A stretch of DNA of 30,169 nt from RGIG1934 sp045122895 (GTDB taxonomy: Bacteria > Bacillota > Clostridia > Lachnospirales > Lachnospiraceae): contig JBGVIE010000007.1 of NCBI GenBank assembly GCA_045122895.1, positions 1 to 30,169 of the forward strand, given 5' to 3'. A program made the position numbers and the translations under genes. This document shows, in pieces, positions 7,719 through 16,144 of the stretch (positions within the stretch are counted from its first letter, which is position 1; each line of letters opens with the position of its first letter). The notes below the pieces were generated by a model. The model searched no databases, had not been told where the DNA came from, and saw nothing but the letters and a program-made list of their open reading frames with translations.

Positions 7719-8999
7719 TTAGAACAACTTTGTAATATCGTTATACATCACATACACCATAAATATCATAAGTATCATCATTCCGATGAAATTTACCCAG
7801 CCTTCTTTTTCCCTCGATACAGGTTTTCCTCTGACTGCCTCTATTATGAGGAATACAAGTCTTCCTCCATCCAGTGCAGGAAATGGTATAAGATTAAATA
7901 TACCAAGGTTGACACTAAACAAAATCAAATAGTTTGCAAGATTCATAAACACAATAAGCCAGCCCTCGCTCTTTGTCTCATCGTATGTTTCATCCATCAA
8001 ATCCACGATACCCACAGGACCAGACACTTCCTTGACACTCGCTTTTCCGGTAAAAAGCATCTTAAGACTCTTGAATACATACTGTGCCCCGTACTTAAGC
8101 TCTACATAGCTGTACTTAAATACGTCACCAATCCCATCAGCCTCAACTCTTCCGTTTACGTTGTATGTGAAGCCTAAAGTGTAAGATTCATGTGGTGCCA
8201 CCTTAAGCGTCTTTGTCTCCTTACCTCGCTTAACTTCTATATCGATAACACTTCCATCAAGTGGATTTGCTTCAAAATATTTCTGAAGTTCCTTACCTGT
8301 TGAAACTTCCGTTCCATTGATTGACGTAATTATGTCCCCCCGCTGTGCTCCTGCCTGCGCAAAAGCTCCACTCGGTGAAATACTGCTGACTTCTGACGGT
8401 TCATCTGTAGCTGTGTAATATATTCCAAGCATATATTTAATTCCCGGAACCACCTTTGTCTTATATTCTTTTCCATCTCTTAAATACTTAACCACGATTT
8501 CCTTATTCTCATAAGGCTTTACAAATTCTTCAAGATAAAGCTGTCTGCCTACATCGATTTTCATACCATCGATTTCAGTTATTATATCTCCGGGTTCTAA
8601 TCCCACTTCCTTAAGTGGCGAATCTTCATTAACCGATGTTACAATACAAGGATCATACCCAACACATCCAACCACTACAATTGCCATTATAAATGCCAAT
8701 ATAAAATTGAATATTGGACCTGCTGCAATTACAGCCATTCTTGCCCATACTGATTTGTTATTAAATGCTCTCTCATCATCCTGATCTTCCTCTTCGCCGA
8801 GCATCATACAAGAGCCGCCAAACGGAAGAATTTTTATTGAATATCTTGTTTCACCAAACTGATGACTCACAAGTCTTGGTCCCAATCCTAAAGAAAACTC
8901 TGTAACGCAAATACCATTCTTCTTTGCGATAATAAAGTGACCAAATTCGTGAAACAGGATTAGTATACTAAATACTATAAGTGCAAGCACTATACCCAT
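7719..8999 (-). CDS. rseP: Site-2 intramembrane zinc metalloprotease RseP/RasP
   Basis: Cleaves membrane-embedded substrates such as anti-sigma factors and leftover signal peptides inside the bilayer. The 426-residue product begins with a membrane helix carrying the zinc motif HEFGH (17-21). It has two PDZ domains, around 115-185 (LEPGDIITEIDG) and 205-265 (AQRGDIITSINGTEV). The third metal ligand is in the C-terminal membrane motif NLIPFPALDGGR (369-380), and a further helix lies near 404-420. Two PDZ domains, rather than the single one of Bacillus RasP, is notable but not rare. The start is four bases after the dxr stop, and its GGAGAGG ribosome binding site overlaps the last dxr codons, indicating coupled translation. 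Confidence 0.95.
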   Translation of the reverse strand: MGIVLALIVFSILILFHEFGHFIIAKKNGICVTEFSLGLGPRLVSHQFGETRYSIKILPFGGSCMMLGEEEDQDDERAFNNKSVWARMAVIAAGPIFNFILAFIMAIVVVGCVGYDPCIVTSVNEDSPLKEVGLEPGDIITEIDGMKIDVGRQLYLEEFVKPYENKEIVVKYLRDGKEYKTKVVPGIKYMLGIYYTATDEPSEVSSISPSGAFAQAGAQRGDIITSINGTEVSTGKELQKYFEANPLDGSVIDIEVKRGKETKTLKVAPHESYTLGFTYNVNGRVEADGIGDVFKYSYVELKYGAQYVFKSLKMLFTGKASVKEVSGPVGIVDLMDETYDETKSEGWLIVFMNLANYLILFSVNLGIFNLIPFPALDGGRLVFLIIEAVRGKPVSREKEGWVNFIGMMILMIFMVYVMYNDITKLF

Positions 9000-9003
9000 T
9001 ATT

Positions 9004-10152
9004 TTACCACCTCTCCTTTATAATATCATATGTCTGTTTTTCAATATTAAGTATATCATTAAGGCTTGGATTCTGGATAACCTTATGATTTGACATACAA
9101 TATTTAATTATTTCATAAATATCTAAGAATTTTATCTTTTCTTCCAAAAACATCGCAACTGCCAATTCGTTGGCAGCGTTAAATACTGTAGGCATGGAAC
9201 CTCCCATTTTTCCAGCCTCATAAGCAAGCTTCAGGCCTTCAAAATTCTCCATATCAGGATTTTCAAACGTTATACTTGCAATCTTTGCAAAATCAACTCT
9301 CTCAGAGTCTATGTGTCTTCTCTCCGGGTAATAAAGCGCATACTGGATAGGAAGTTTCATATCAGGAGTTCCAAGCTGTGCCATTACAGCACCATCTTTA
9401 AATTCAACCATTGAATGAATGAGACTCTGTGGCTGTACTACCACCTGGATATCGTCAAAATCCACATCAAACAACCATTTTGCCTCTATTACCTCGAGAC
9501 CCTTGTTAACCATAGTTGCTGAATCAATGGTGATTTTTTTGCCCATAGACCAGTTTGGATGATTAAGTGCCTGTGCCAAAGTTACATCCTTCATCTCTTC
9601 TTTTGTTCTACCTCTAAAAGGGCCGCCTGATGCAGTTAACAGTATCTTACTCACTTCTCTTTTATTCTCACCGTTAAGTGACTGAAAAATTGCACTGTGT
9701 TCGCTGTCTACAGGATAAATATTTACTCTGTTTTCCTTCGCAAGAGGCATAATTATATGTCCTGCCGTTACCAGTGTCTCTTTATTGGCAAGTGCTATAT
9801 CCTTTCCTGCCTTTATAGCTTCTACAGTTGGAAGAATACCTATCATTCCAACAACAGCAGTTAACACAATCTGTGCTTCTTTCGCTGTTGAAACTGCAAT
9901 GAGTCCCTCCATTCCTGATACCACTGTAACGTCCAGATCAGAAATGTTTTTCTTAAGTTCTTCTGCTTTTATTTCATCCCACACAGCTACAAGCTTTGGA
10001 CTAAATTCTCTTATCTGTTTTTCTAATAATCCTATATTTGACCCCGCACTCAAAGCTACGACTTCTAAATCGCCATTCGCTCTTACAATCTCCAAAGTCT
10101 GTGTTCCTATTGAGCCTGTGGAGCCAAGTATTGAAATACATCTCTTGTCCAT
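9004..10152 (-). CDS. dxr: 1-deoxy-D-xylulose 5-phosphate reductoisomerase
   Basis: Converts DXP to MEP using NADPH, the first committed step of the non-mevalonate isoprenoid route. It has 382 residues, the usual length. The N-terminal NADPH-binding loop reads GSTGSIGTQT (10-19). The metal and substrate site is complete: DSEHSA (Asp149, Glu151), the SGGPFRGR loop (175-182), NHPNWSMGKKITIDSATM (197-214) and NKGLE ending in Glu220. With ispG three genes on and uppS/cdsA before it, the operon links isoprenoid precursor supply to undecaprenyl phosphate and phospholipid synthesis. Twelve bases separate it from the cdsA stop. Confidence 0.97.
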   Translation of the reverse strand: MDKRCISILGSTGSIGTQTLEIVRANGDLEVVALSAGSNIGLLEKQIREFSPKLVAVWDEIKAEELKKNISDLDVTVVSGMEGLIAVSTAKEAQIVLTAVVGMIGILPTVEAIKAGKDIALANKETLVTAGHIIMPLAKENRVNIYPVDSEHSAIFQSLNGENKREVSKILLTASGGPFRGRTKEEMKDVTLAQALNHPNWSMGKKITIDSATMVNKGLEVIEAKWLFDVDFDDIQVVVQPQSLIHSMVEFKDGAVMAQLGTPDMKLPIQYALYYPERRHIDSERVDFAKIASITFENPDMENFEGLKLAYEAGKMGGSMPTVFNAANELAVAMFLEEKIKFLDIYEIIKYCMSNHKVIQNPSLNDILNIEKQTYDIIKERW

Positions 10153-10164
10153 ACTAATTCTCCA

Positions 10165-10992
10165 TTACAATGTAATTAAATAAAATATTATTGGTGCTGT
10201 AAAAATTACGCTGTCAAATCTGTCAAGAATACCACCATGTCCCGGAATCAACTTACCATAATCTTTAATATCGTTGTTTCTCTTTATTCCTGATGCACAA
10301 AGATCACCAACCTGAGATATTATTCCGCCAACAGCACAAATGACAGGGAATGTCACCATAGGGTTACTAATCTCATGTATATTTCCCTTAAATATAAGGG
10401 CATAGACGAATCCTAAAAGTGCAGCACCGACTACGCCTCCTATTCCACCTTCAACTGATTTCTTAGGACTAAGAATTGGTGCCATTTTGTGTTTACCAAA
10501 CATTACACCTACTAAGTATGCACATGTATCGCATCCCCAGGAACAAATGAAAATCAACCATACTGTATAAAGTCCGTCTTCCATCATTCTAACCTGATAC
10601 ACATATGAAAGCATAACTGCTACATAAAATAATGAGAAGAAGCAAGGAATAATCTCACTGCTTGTAAACTTAGGAAATGTAAATACATAAATCGCCATAA
10701 GAATAATTATATATCCGATAAATAACGGCATAAAATATTCCTGATATTCAAATCTCAATAATGCAAAATAGCCTATTGCCACAAGATACGCTGCAAATCC
10801 CGGCAATCTGTTATGAACCTTAAACACTTTAAGGATTTCACTAAGACCAATCAACGAAATAATAGTTATAGTTGCAAATAAAACATCTTTGCCCAGTATA
10901 ATCGTTACAAGTGCAATTATTACAAGTAGTATTCCACTTATCGCCCTCTCCAAAAAAGATTTTGTCATCAGCTTTTTAATTGCAGACATCAT
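10165..10992 (-). CDS. cdsA: Phosphatidate cytidylyltransferase (CDP-diglyceride synthase)
   Basis: Makes CDP-diacylglycerol from phosphatidic acid and CTP, the branch point to phosphatidylglycerol and cardiolipin. The 275-residue product is almost wholly hydrophobic, with about eight membrane helices. It carries the complete C-terminal CdsA signature at 234-260 (SGIKRNNDIKDYGK, then LIPGHGGILDRFD). The CDTCAY and SPKKSVEGGIGG motifs lie just before it. The ATG overlaps the uppS stop by one base (TAATG) behind an AGGAGG four bases upstream, so the two genes are coupled. A cardiolipin synthase gene at 27361-28935 uses products downstream of this enzyme. Confidence 0.96.
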   Translation of the reverse strand: MMSAIKKLMTKSFLERAISGILLVIIALVTIILGKDVLFATITIISLIGLSEILKVFKVHNRLPGFAAYLVAIGYFALLRFEYQEYFMPLFIGYIIILMAIYVFTFPKFTSSEIIPCFFSLFYVAVMLSYVYQVRMMEDGLYTVWLIFICSWGCDTCAYLVGVMFGKHKMAPILSPKKSVEGGIGGVVGAALLGFVYALIFKGNIHEISNPMVTFPVICAVGGIISQVGDLCASGIKRNNDIKDYGKLIPGHGGILDRFDSVIFTAPIIFYLITL

Positions 10993-11708
10993 TATTCCTC
11001 CTTTATCTTGCCAAATCGTCTATCTCTCATACTGTATTTCTCAATTGCTTTTTTTAATTCCTCTTTGTTAAAGTCCGGCCATAATACATCTGTGAAATAG
11101 AATTCTGAATAGGCAAGCTGCCACAGTAAAAAATTAGATACTCTCTCCTCACCGCTTGTTCTTATTACAAGGTCAGGGTCAGGAATTCCTGCTGTATCAA
11201 GATATCTCTCAAAATATTTTTCATCTATATCCTCAGGCGATACTTTTGCTAACTTCACATCATCTGCCACTTTTCTCATAGCACGAACCATTTCATCTCT
11301 GCTGCCATAATTGATAGCTATTGTAAAATTAAGTCCTGTGTTATTCTTTGTAGCTTCCTCAAGTTCGTCAATTCTACTGCAAAGTTCTTCTCCAAGTCGT
11401 GTTCGCTCACCAATAACTCTTACCTTCATATCATTATTGTTAGCTCTTTCTATACAGTCTTCCAAATATTTCTTTAAAAGCTTCATAAGTGCACTTACTT
11501 CACTTTCAGGTCTGTTCCAGTTCTCTGTAGAAAATGCATATACTGTCAGATATTTTATCCCAAGTGAATCAGCATCCTCACATATCTGTTCAACGGTTTT
11601 GGCTCCCTGAACATGCCCCATATTTCTAGGCAAATGTTTCTTCTTTGCCCATCTTCCGTTACCATCAAGAATTATAGCAACATGATTTGGTATTTTATTA
11701 TTTTCCAT
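10992..11708 (-). CDS. uppS: Undecaprenyl diphosphate synthase (cis-prenyltransferase)
   Basis: Extends farnesyl diphosphate with eight isopentenyl units to make the C55 carrier lipid for peptidoglycan and wall polymers. The open frame extends to a TTG at 11738, but the ATG at 11708 has a far better site (CCGGAGG, five bases upstream) and gives the usual start MENNKIPNHVAIILDGNGRW. From that start the catalytic Asp is residue 15 of a 238-residue protein. The conserved HVAIILDGNGRWAKK, YAFSTENWNRP and C-terminal RTSGEERVSNFLLWQ motifs are all present. It lies between frr and cdsA and overlaps cdsA by one base. Confidence 0.96.
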   Translation of the reverse strand: MENNKIPNHVAIILDGNGRWAKKKHLPRNMGHVQGAKTVEQICEDADSLGIKYLTVYAFSTENWNRPESEVSALMKLLKKYLEDCIERANNNDMKVRVIGERTRLGEELCSRIDELEEATKNNTGLNFTIAINYGSRDEMVRAMRKVADDVKLAKVSPEDIDEKYFERYLDTAGIPDPDLVIRTSGEERVSNFLLWQLAYSEFYFTDVLWPDFNKEELKKAIEKYSMRDRRFGKIKEE

Positions 11709-11736
11709 GAATTCCTCCGGTTTGGTAAAGTTTTCC

Positions 11737-11777
11737 AAAAAATCACAATCAAGGGGAACCGTCTAGCGACTCCCCCT
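11737..11777 (-). terminator. Hairpin plus T-run between frr and uppS
   Basis: Downstream of the frr stop, on the minus strand, AGGGGGA ... TCCCCTT forms a stem of about 5-6 GC-rich pairs, followed after 8 bases by TTTTTT. The distance to the T-run is longer than in ideal terminators. It may be a partial terminator that lowers transcription of uppS-polC relative to pyrH-frr. Confidence 0.4.
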
Positions 11778-11791
11778 GAAAAAAGCTCATA

Positions 11792-12346
11792 TTATACTGT
11801 AAGTACTTCTGCTGATTTTGCTTCTACTGCCTTATCAACTTCTGCAATATATTTGTCTGTAAGCTTCTGAACCTTATCTTCAGCCTGCTTCTGTTCATCT
11901 TCTGAGATTTCATTTGCCTTATTCTGTTTTTTGAAAAGGTCATTGGCATCTCTTCTAACATTTCTTATTGCAATCTTTGCATTTTCACCTTTTTTCTTAA
12001 CGTCTTTAACTAATTCTTTTCTTCTCTCTTCTGTCAACTCTGGGAATACAAGTCTGATTGCCTTACCATCGTTTGTAGGTGTTAATCCTAAATCAGAAGA
12101 AATGATTGCTCTCTCAATTTCTTTGATAATGCTGGCTTCCCAAGGCTGAATCTGAATCATTCTGGCCTCTGGAACTGATACGTTTGCCACCTGCTGAATA
12201 GGTGTTGGTGTTCCATAATAATCAACCTTAATCTTATCAAGGATATGAGGATTAGCTCTTCCTGCTCTGATTGTTGCATACTCGTTAGCAAGATTATCAA
12301 GTGTCTTTGTCATCTTTTCTTCAAATTCCATTAACTTTGTTTCCAT
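11792..12346 (-). CDS. frr: Ribosome recycling factor
   Basis: Releases ribosomes from mRNA after termination, together with EF-G. The product is 184 residues, the usual length. It has the RRF core: helical start (KMTKTLDNLANEYATIRAGRANP), then YYGTPTPIQQVANVSVPEARMIQIQPW, and the conserved helix with DLGLTPTNDGKAIRLVFPELTEERRKEL. The gene follows pyrH by 22 bp, the standard pyrH-frr pair of most bacteria. GGAAGGAAG upstream serves as ribosome binding site, at a slightly long spacing. Confidence 0.98.
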   Translation of the reverse strand: METKLMEFEEKMTKTLDNLANEYATIRAGRANPHILDKIKVDYYGTPTPIQQVANVSVPEARMIQIQPWEASIIKEIERAIISSDLGLTPTNDGKAIRLVFPELTEERRKELVKDVKKKGENAKIAIRNVRRDANDLFKKQNKANEISEDEQKQAEDKVQKLTDKYIAEVDKAVEAKSAEVLTV

Positions 12347-12368
12347 TTTTGTTGCTTCCTTCCATTTA

Positions 12369-13067
12369 TTAATCTACTATTATTTTTGTTCCTGTGAACT
12401 TGCCTGTTACAGCATTTACAATACTGTTCTCTTCATTAAGTCCAAAGAGCATCATAGGCATCCTGTTCTCCATACAAAGTACAGACGCTGCAAGGTCAAT
12501 AACTCCAAGCTTTTTATCAATTATCTCGTTGATTGACAATTCATCGTATTTCTTGGCATTCGGATTCTTATTCGGATCACTGTCATATACGCCATCGATA
12601 GCTTTTGCGGCAAATATACAGTCTGCTTCAATCTCTACTGCTCTAAGCACCATACCGACATCTGTTGAGAAGTATGGATGTCCAATTCCTCCTGCAAAGA
12701 AACAAACCATTCCCTTTTCGAAATATTTATTAGCTCTGTCTTTTGAGAAAAGCTTTGTAAAAGCACCACATTCAAATGGTGTTAATACCGAAGTCTTCAT
12801 TCCTTCTGTTCTAAAAATCTCTGATACATATATGCAATTCATAACTGTTGCAAGCATACCGATTGCATCAGCCTTTGTTCTGTCAATTTTCTCACTTGTG
12901 CGGCCTCTCCAGAAATTGCCTCCACCGATAACGATACCCACCTGAATACCTTTATCAACAAGCTGCTTAACCTGTTTTGCAACATCTACCACTGTAGCTT
13001 CATCAAAGCCTGTCTTCTTATCTCCTGCAAGTGCCTCACCGCTTAATTTTAGTAATATTCTTTTCAT
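12369..13067 (-). CDS. pyrH: UMP kinase
   Basis: Phosphorylates UMP to UDP in pyrimidine nucleotide synthesis; a hexameric amino-acid-kinase-fold enzyme regulated by GTP and UTP. Residues near the start read MKRILLKLSGEAL, the phosphate-binding strand. The GGGNFWRGR loop follows at 48-56, then DRTKADAIGMLATVMN (62-77) and the DGVYDSDPNKNP nucleotide-binding loop. The frame extends three codons upstream to a TTG (13076), but the family start MKRILLK and the position behind AAAGGA favour the ATG at 13067, giving 232 residues. It lies 21 bp after the bactofilin gene, inside the same operon. Confidence 0.97.
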   Translation of the reverse strand: MKRILLKLSGEALAGDKKTGFDEATVVDVAKQVKQLVDKGIQVGIVIGGGNFWRGRTSEKIDRTKADAIGMLATVMNCIYVSEIFRTEGMKTSVLTPFECGAFTKLFSKDRANKYFEKGMVCFFAGGIGHPYFSTDVGMVLRAVEIEADCIFAAKAIDGVYDSDPNKNPNAKKYDELSINEIIDKKLGVIDLAASVLCMENRMPMMLFGLNEENSIVNAVTGKFTGTKIIVD

Positions 13068-13087
13068 TATTGACAATTTCCTTTCTA

Positions 13088-14017
13088 TTATTCTGTAAAA
13101 GTCTTATCAAACAACGCATTGTAATCTACTTCTGCATAACACTGTGAAATAATACCCTCAATTACAGCTCCGTTATTAATCTGAACTGACCTTGACTTGA
13201 TATTACCCTGGATAATAGCAGTTCCGTCTACTATTACAGGTCCTTGAATATCAAGATCACCCTGAATTGCACCGCCTATCACTGCTGATGTTCCTGTTAC
13301 ATTACCGATAATAACACTGCTGTTTCCAACCTTTACACTACCTGATGCCATTACATCACCGCAGATTTTAGCATCATTAGTGTATATTTCTTCTGCTGTA
13401 GATACACCTATAACCTGTCCGCTGATAACCAGCTTCTTTGCACACGAAACATTACCTTTGATCTTACCAAGAACACTAATCGATCCGTCTGAAGAAATAT
13501 TTCCTTCAATGACTGTTCCCCTTGTAATCTCTGTAGTCTCATCTGATGCAACTGATGACATATCGGTTCTTGATGATTTCTTAACCTCTTCTACGTTCAT
13601 AACTTTCTCGTCCAATCTATCAATATCTGTTTCTTCTGCCTTCTTCTCTTCAATCTTTGGCTCCGTAGCTTCTTTCTTATTCTTTGACTTCTTATTTCTC
13701 TTCTGATTCTTCTCTTCCTTGATATTTTTCTCTTCTTCCACCTGTGGCTCATTACCAAACATCTCACTAAGTGCTACCATATCTATATTAGCTTCATATG
13801 ATAAGTTTTCTTCTACAGAAGTTCCAAGTTCAATATCATCAACATCTAATGTATTCACCATCTGATCATCAGGAATCTGCATATCTTCCTGGAGTACAAT
13901 ATCTTCTGACTCTACAGACATCGCCATTTCTTCTGTTACTGCACTGTTATCCTCCGCAAGTTCATTAACAGCCTGAGATAATTCTTCTTTGAATTCTTTA
14001 AGATTTAAAAATCCCAT
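13088..14017 (-). CDS. Bactofilin with long acidic N-terminal extension
   Basis: Bactofilins are nucleotide-free cytoskeletal polymers with a short beta-helix core; in Bacillus subtilis two of them are needed for flagellar assembly. Here the core is at about 161-290, with repeated short strands such as GTVIEGNISSDGSISVLG and AVIGGAIQGDLDIQGPVIV. The first 160 residues are unlike the usual short tail. Residues 1-95 are strongly acidic, 96-130 are a Lys/Glu-rich stretch (KNQKRNKKSKNKKE), then a linker, all probably disordered. No membrane segment is present. The start has GGAGG seven bases upstream. The gene heads the pyrH-polC operon with its own promoter region after a terminator, an unusual position to check against relatives. 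Confidence 0.85.
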   Translation of the reverse strand: MGFLNLKEFKEELSQAVNELAEDNSAVTEEMAMSVESEDIVLQEDMQIPDDQMVNTLDVDDIELGTSVEENLSYEANIDMVALSEMFGNEPQVEEEKNIKEEKNQKRNKKSKNKKEATEPKIEEKKAEETDIDRLDEKVMNVEEVKKSSRTDMSSVASDETTEITRGTVIEGNISSDGSISVLGKIKGNVSCAKKLVISGQVIGVSTAEEIYTNDAKICGDVMASGSVKVGNSSVIIGNVTGTSAVIGGAIQGDLDIQGPVIVDGTAIIQGNIKSRSVQINNGAVIEGIISQCYAEVDYNALFDKTFTE

Positions 14018-14074
14018 TTTTTCTCCTCCGTCTTATCAAATTCAGGACAAAAAGCCCATACATAGTTTTAGTCT

Positions 14075-14102
14075 AACATAAATCAATTAAAATTACTAGC
14101 AA
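14075..14102 (-). promoter_or_regulatory. Candidate promoter of the bactofilin-pyrH-polC operon
   Basis: TTGCTA (14102-14097) and TATGTT (14080-14075) with a 16-base spacer each match 4/6 of the sigmaA boxes. They lie between the upstream terminator and the bactofilin ribosome binding site, where a promoter is required. A TTGATT at 14086-14081 offers an alternative -35. Confidence 0.3.
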
Positions 14103-14135
14103 AAAATAGTGGCAGTTATCAAATTGACTGCCACT
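14101..14135 (-). terminator. Rho-independent terminator after the transglutaminase gene
   Basis: A perfect 9-bp stem (AGTGGCAGT / ACTGCCACT) with a 10-nt loop is followed on the minus strand by ATTTTTT. It closes the EAL to transglutaminase transcription unit and separates it from the bactofilin operon. Confidence 0.9.
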
Positions 14136-14162
14136 AATCTCATATCAGCGTAATTATTCACA

Positions 14163-15545
14163 CTAGCTTACTATATTAACTTTTACTTTTCCCTCCGTAG
14201 CTGGATATGTTGTCTTAGCCTTTGTTCTTATGGTAAGTGTAACAGTTCCCTTTTTCTTTGGTGTTAACACGCCATTTGACGCAACTGTTGCTACTTTTCT
14301 GTTTGATACCACATAGCTCTTGGCTCCTATTGAAGATAAAATATATGCTGCCCTTGTTTTCCCTGCCTTCTTTGACTTGATTATGGTAAGTAAATCTCCT
14401 GTCGGTGATTTTTTTATCTGATAATTAAGCTTTGAACCAGCAAAATTAATGCCATACACCTTTCCCACTGATGTATTTAACTTTAATATCTGTCTATCAG
14501 ATTTTCCGCTAAAATTCATTCTTCTGATTCCATTTGGAACATTGTAATATATATATTTGCCGTCAGTAGCTATTTTTAGACACTCAGTATAATATGCTCC
14601 CTTGTTACCATCCACAAACCACTTACTTGGCATTTTCTTTATCTTTGTAAGTTTGTTTGTACTCATTTTATATTTGTAATAGTAGGAATTATTTGTCCCC
14701 TTTACAAAATACCAGTATCCGTCTTTGTAAATCATCTGTGTTCTTACACTATCCCAAATATTTGTGTTATCATATTTCTTACTATTACACGTAACGTATT
14801 TATCACTGTCCCAGGTATGACTATTTCCTTCTGTCTTTTTTCGCATATACGCATCACTTTTTAAGAAATATGTATGCTTTACATCTCCAATTTCATTGCC
14901 AAGAGGGTCATCCCATGTACAATCCACATGATACCACTTGCCATCTATCTTGACTGTACACCAGGCATGACCTCCTCCACTTACATATTTTGCTTCAATA
15001 CCACACTTTTTAAGTCCATACATAAATGCTTTCGTGTAGCCCTCACACACACAAACCTTGTTAACCAAAGCTCCGTATGCAGTAAAAACAGGGGATTTGT
15101 AACTATTTTTTGCAGCATTTTTATCGTACTCACAAACAGAAGCAATGTAATCGTGAAGTGCCAGTGCCTTTTCAAGATCTGTCATCTTATCGTCAATAAC
15201 ACTCATCATCCTGCCTGCTTCTCTCTTAAATGCAGATGCACTTCTTCCTGATATGTAGGTAGGTGTAATAGAAGTAACTTTTTTTGAGCTGTTGTAGCTG
15301 TAAGAGATATATGATGAAACATTATATATCTCCGGATTTTCGTACAGCATAGAAACCCAGCACTCCATTACTTCATCAATTGATATCTCATATTCTGATA
15401 CATCAATCTTTTTAGTTTTCTTCTTTACCTCTTTTGCAAGATATGTGGTTAATTCATCTTCATTAACCGTTGCATATGAGACATCAAGATTCAAAAACAT
15501 TCCAAAAACCAACACCAACAATAAAAACTTTACTACTCTCTTCAT
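14163..15545 (-). CDS. Secreted transglutaminase-like protein with C-terminal Ig-like (Big_2-like) domain
   Basis: An exported protein of 460 residues. Residues 1-25 are a signal peptide (hydrophobic LLLVLVFGMF, cleavage after SYA). Residues 120-215 form a transglutaminase/protease core with the full Cys-His-Asp triad: Cys167 in VCVCEGYTKAF, His193 in GGGHAWCTV and Asp208 in YHVDCTWDDP. Residues 265-375 look like short beta-propeller or DUF5050-type repeats (DGYWYFVKG, DGKYIYYNV). Residues 395-460 resemble a bacterial Ig-like wall domain (VSNRKVATVASNGVLTP, KKGTVTLTI). Bacterial members may be peptidases or cross-linkers; the substrate is unknown. There is no sortase motif. It has an excellent ribosome binding site (GAGGAGGTTAAT) and is last in its unit, before the terminator. 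Confidence 0.85.
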   Translation of the reverse strand: MKRVVKFLLLVLVFGMFLNLDVSYATVNEDELTTYLAKEVKKKTKKIDVSEYEISIDEVMECWVSMLYENPEIYNVSSYISYSYNSSKKVTSITPTYISGRSASAFKREAGRMMSVIDDKMTDLEKALALHDYIASVCEYDKNAAKNSYKSPVFTAYGALVNKVCVCEGYTKAFMYGLKKCGIEAKYVSGGGHAWCTVKIDGKWYHVDCTWDDPLGNEIGDVKHTYFLKSDAYMRKKTEGNSHTWDSDKYVTCNSKKYDNTNIWDSVRTQMIYKDGYWYFVKGTNNSYYYKYKMSTNKLTKIKKMPSKWFVDGNKGAYYTECLKIATDGKYIYYNVPNGIRRMNFSGKSDRQILKLNTSVGKVYGINFAGSKLNYQIKKSPTGDLLTIIKSKKAGKTRAAYILSSIGAKSYVVSNRKVATVASNGVLTPKKKGTVTLTIRTKAKTTYPATEGKVKVNIVS

Positions 15546-15565
15546 ATTAACCTCCTCAAATACAA

Positions 15566-16144
15566 TTAAAAATCAATATAATCATCATCTGTTATTTCTC
15601 TGATAACCCTGCATGGCACTCCTGCTGCCACAACGCCTGCCGGTATATCCTTATTCACAACACTACCTGCTCCTATCACGCTCCCTTTTCCTATCGTAAC
15701 GCCACCACAAACTGTAACATTAGCACCAATCCACACATTTTCTTCAAGTTTAATTGGTGAAGAACTCCCAACTCCTTCTGTTCTTTGTTCTCCAATCATC
15801 GCATGACTGGCACATGCAAAACATGTACCAGGGCCAATAAATGCTCCCGCTCCAATATCAATTGGCGATGTATCAAGCATAACCACATTAAAATTCACAA
15901 CTGCCAAACCTCCAAAGTGAATGTTAAATCCATAATCGCACTTAAACCCTGGAGCCGGCATAGCCATTTCATTATATGTTCCAAATAACTCTTTTAAAAT
16001 CGCCCGCCTTTCTTCAATTAATTCTTCATCTATATTGTCATATTCCATCACTAATCTTCTAGCCTTTGTCTGCATATGTTTTGGCATATCAATATAATTG
16101 CAAACATAGGGCTCTCTTTTTTGCATAATCTCTATATAATTCAT
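15566..16144 (-). CDS. Hexapeptide-repeat O-acetyltransferase (maltose/galactoside acetyltransferase type)
   Basis: A left-handed beta-helix acetyltransferase of the LacA/Maa/NodL group that moves acetyl from acetyl-CoA to a sugar hydroxyl. It has 192 residues, the normal length. Residues 3-60 are the N-terminal Mac helical region. Isoleucine-led hexapeptide turns run from about 85 to 175 (IDIGAGAFIGPG, VWIGANVTVCGGVTIGKGSVIGAGSVV). The catalytic histidine is His114 in CASHAM, and the C-terminal GVPCRVIREI motif is present. The true acceptor sugar is unknown. Its start overlaps the stop of the DUF3592-like gene by four bases (ATGA), so translation is coupled. Confidence 0.92.
   Translation of the reverse strand: MNYIEIMQKREPYVCNYIDMPKHMQTKARRLVMEYDNIDEELIEERRAILKELFGTYNEMAMPAPGFKCDYGFNIHFGGLAVVNFNVVMLDTSPIDIGAGAFIGPGTCFACASHAMIGEQRTEGVGSSSPIKLEENVWIGANVTVCGGVTIGKGSVIGAGSVVNKDIPAGVVAAGVPCRVIREITDDDYIDF

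Noticed and set aside
12394..12945. Plus-strand frame of 183 codons
   Set aside because: It is fully antisense to pyrH, which is certain, and the frame has no ribosome binding site or known motif.
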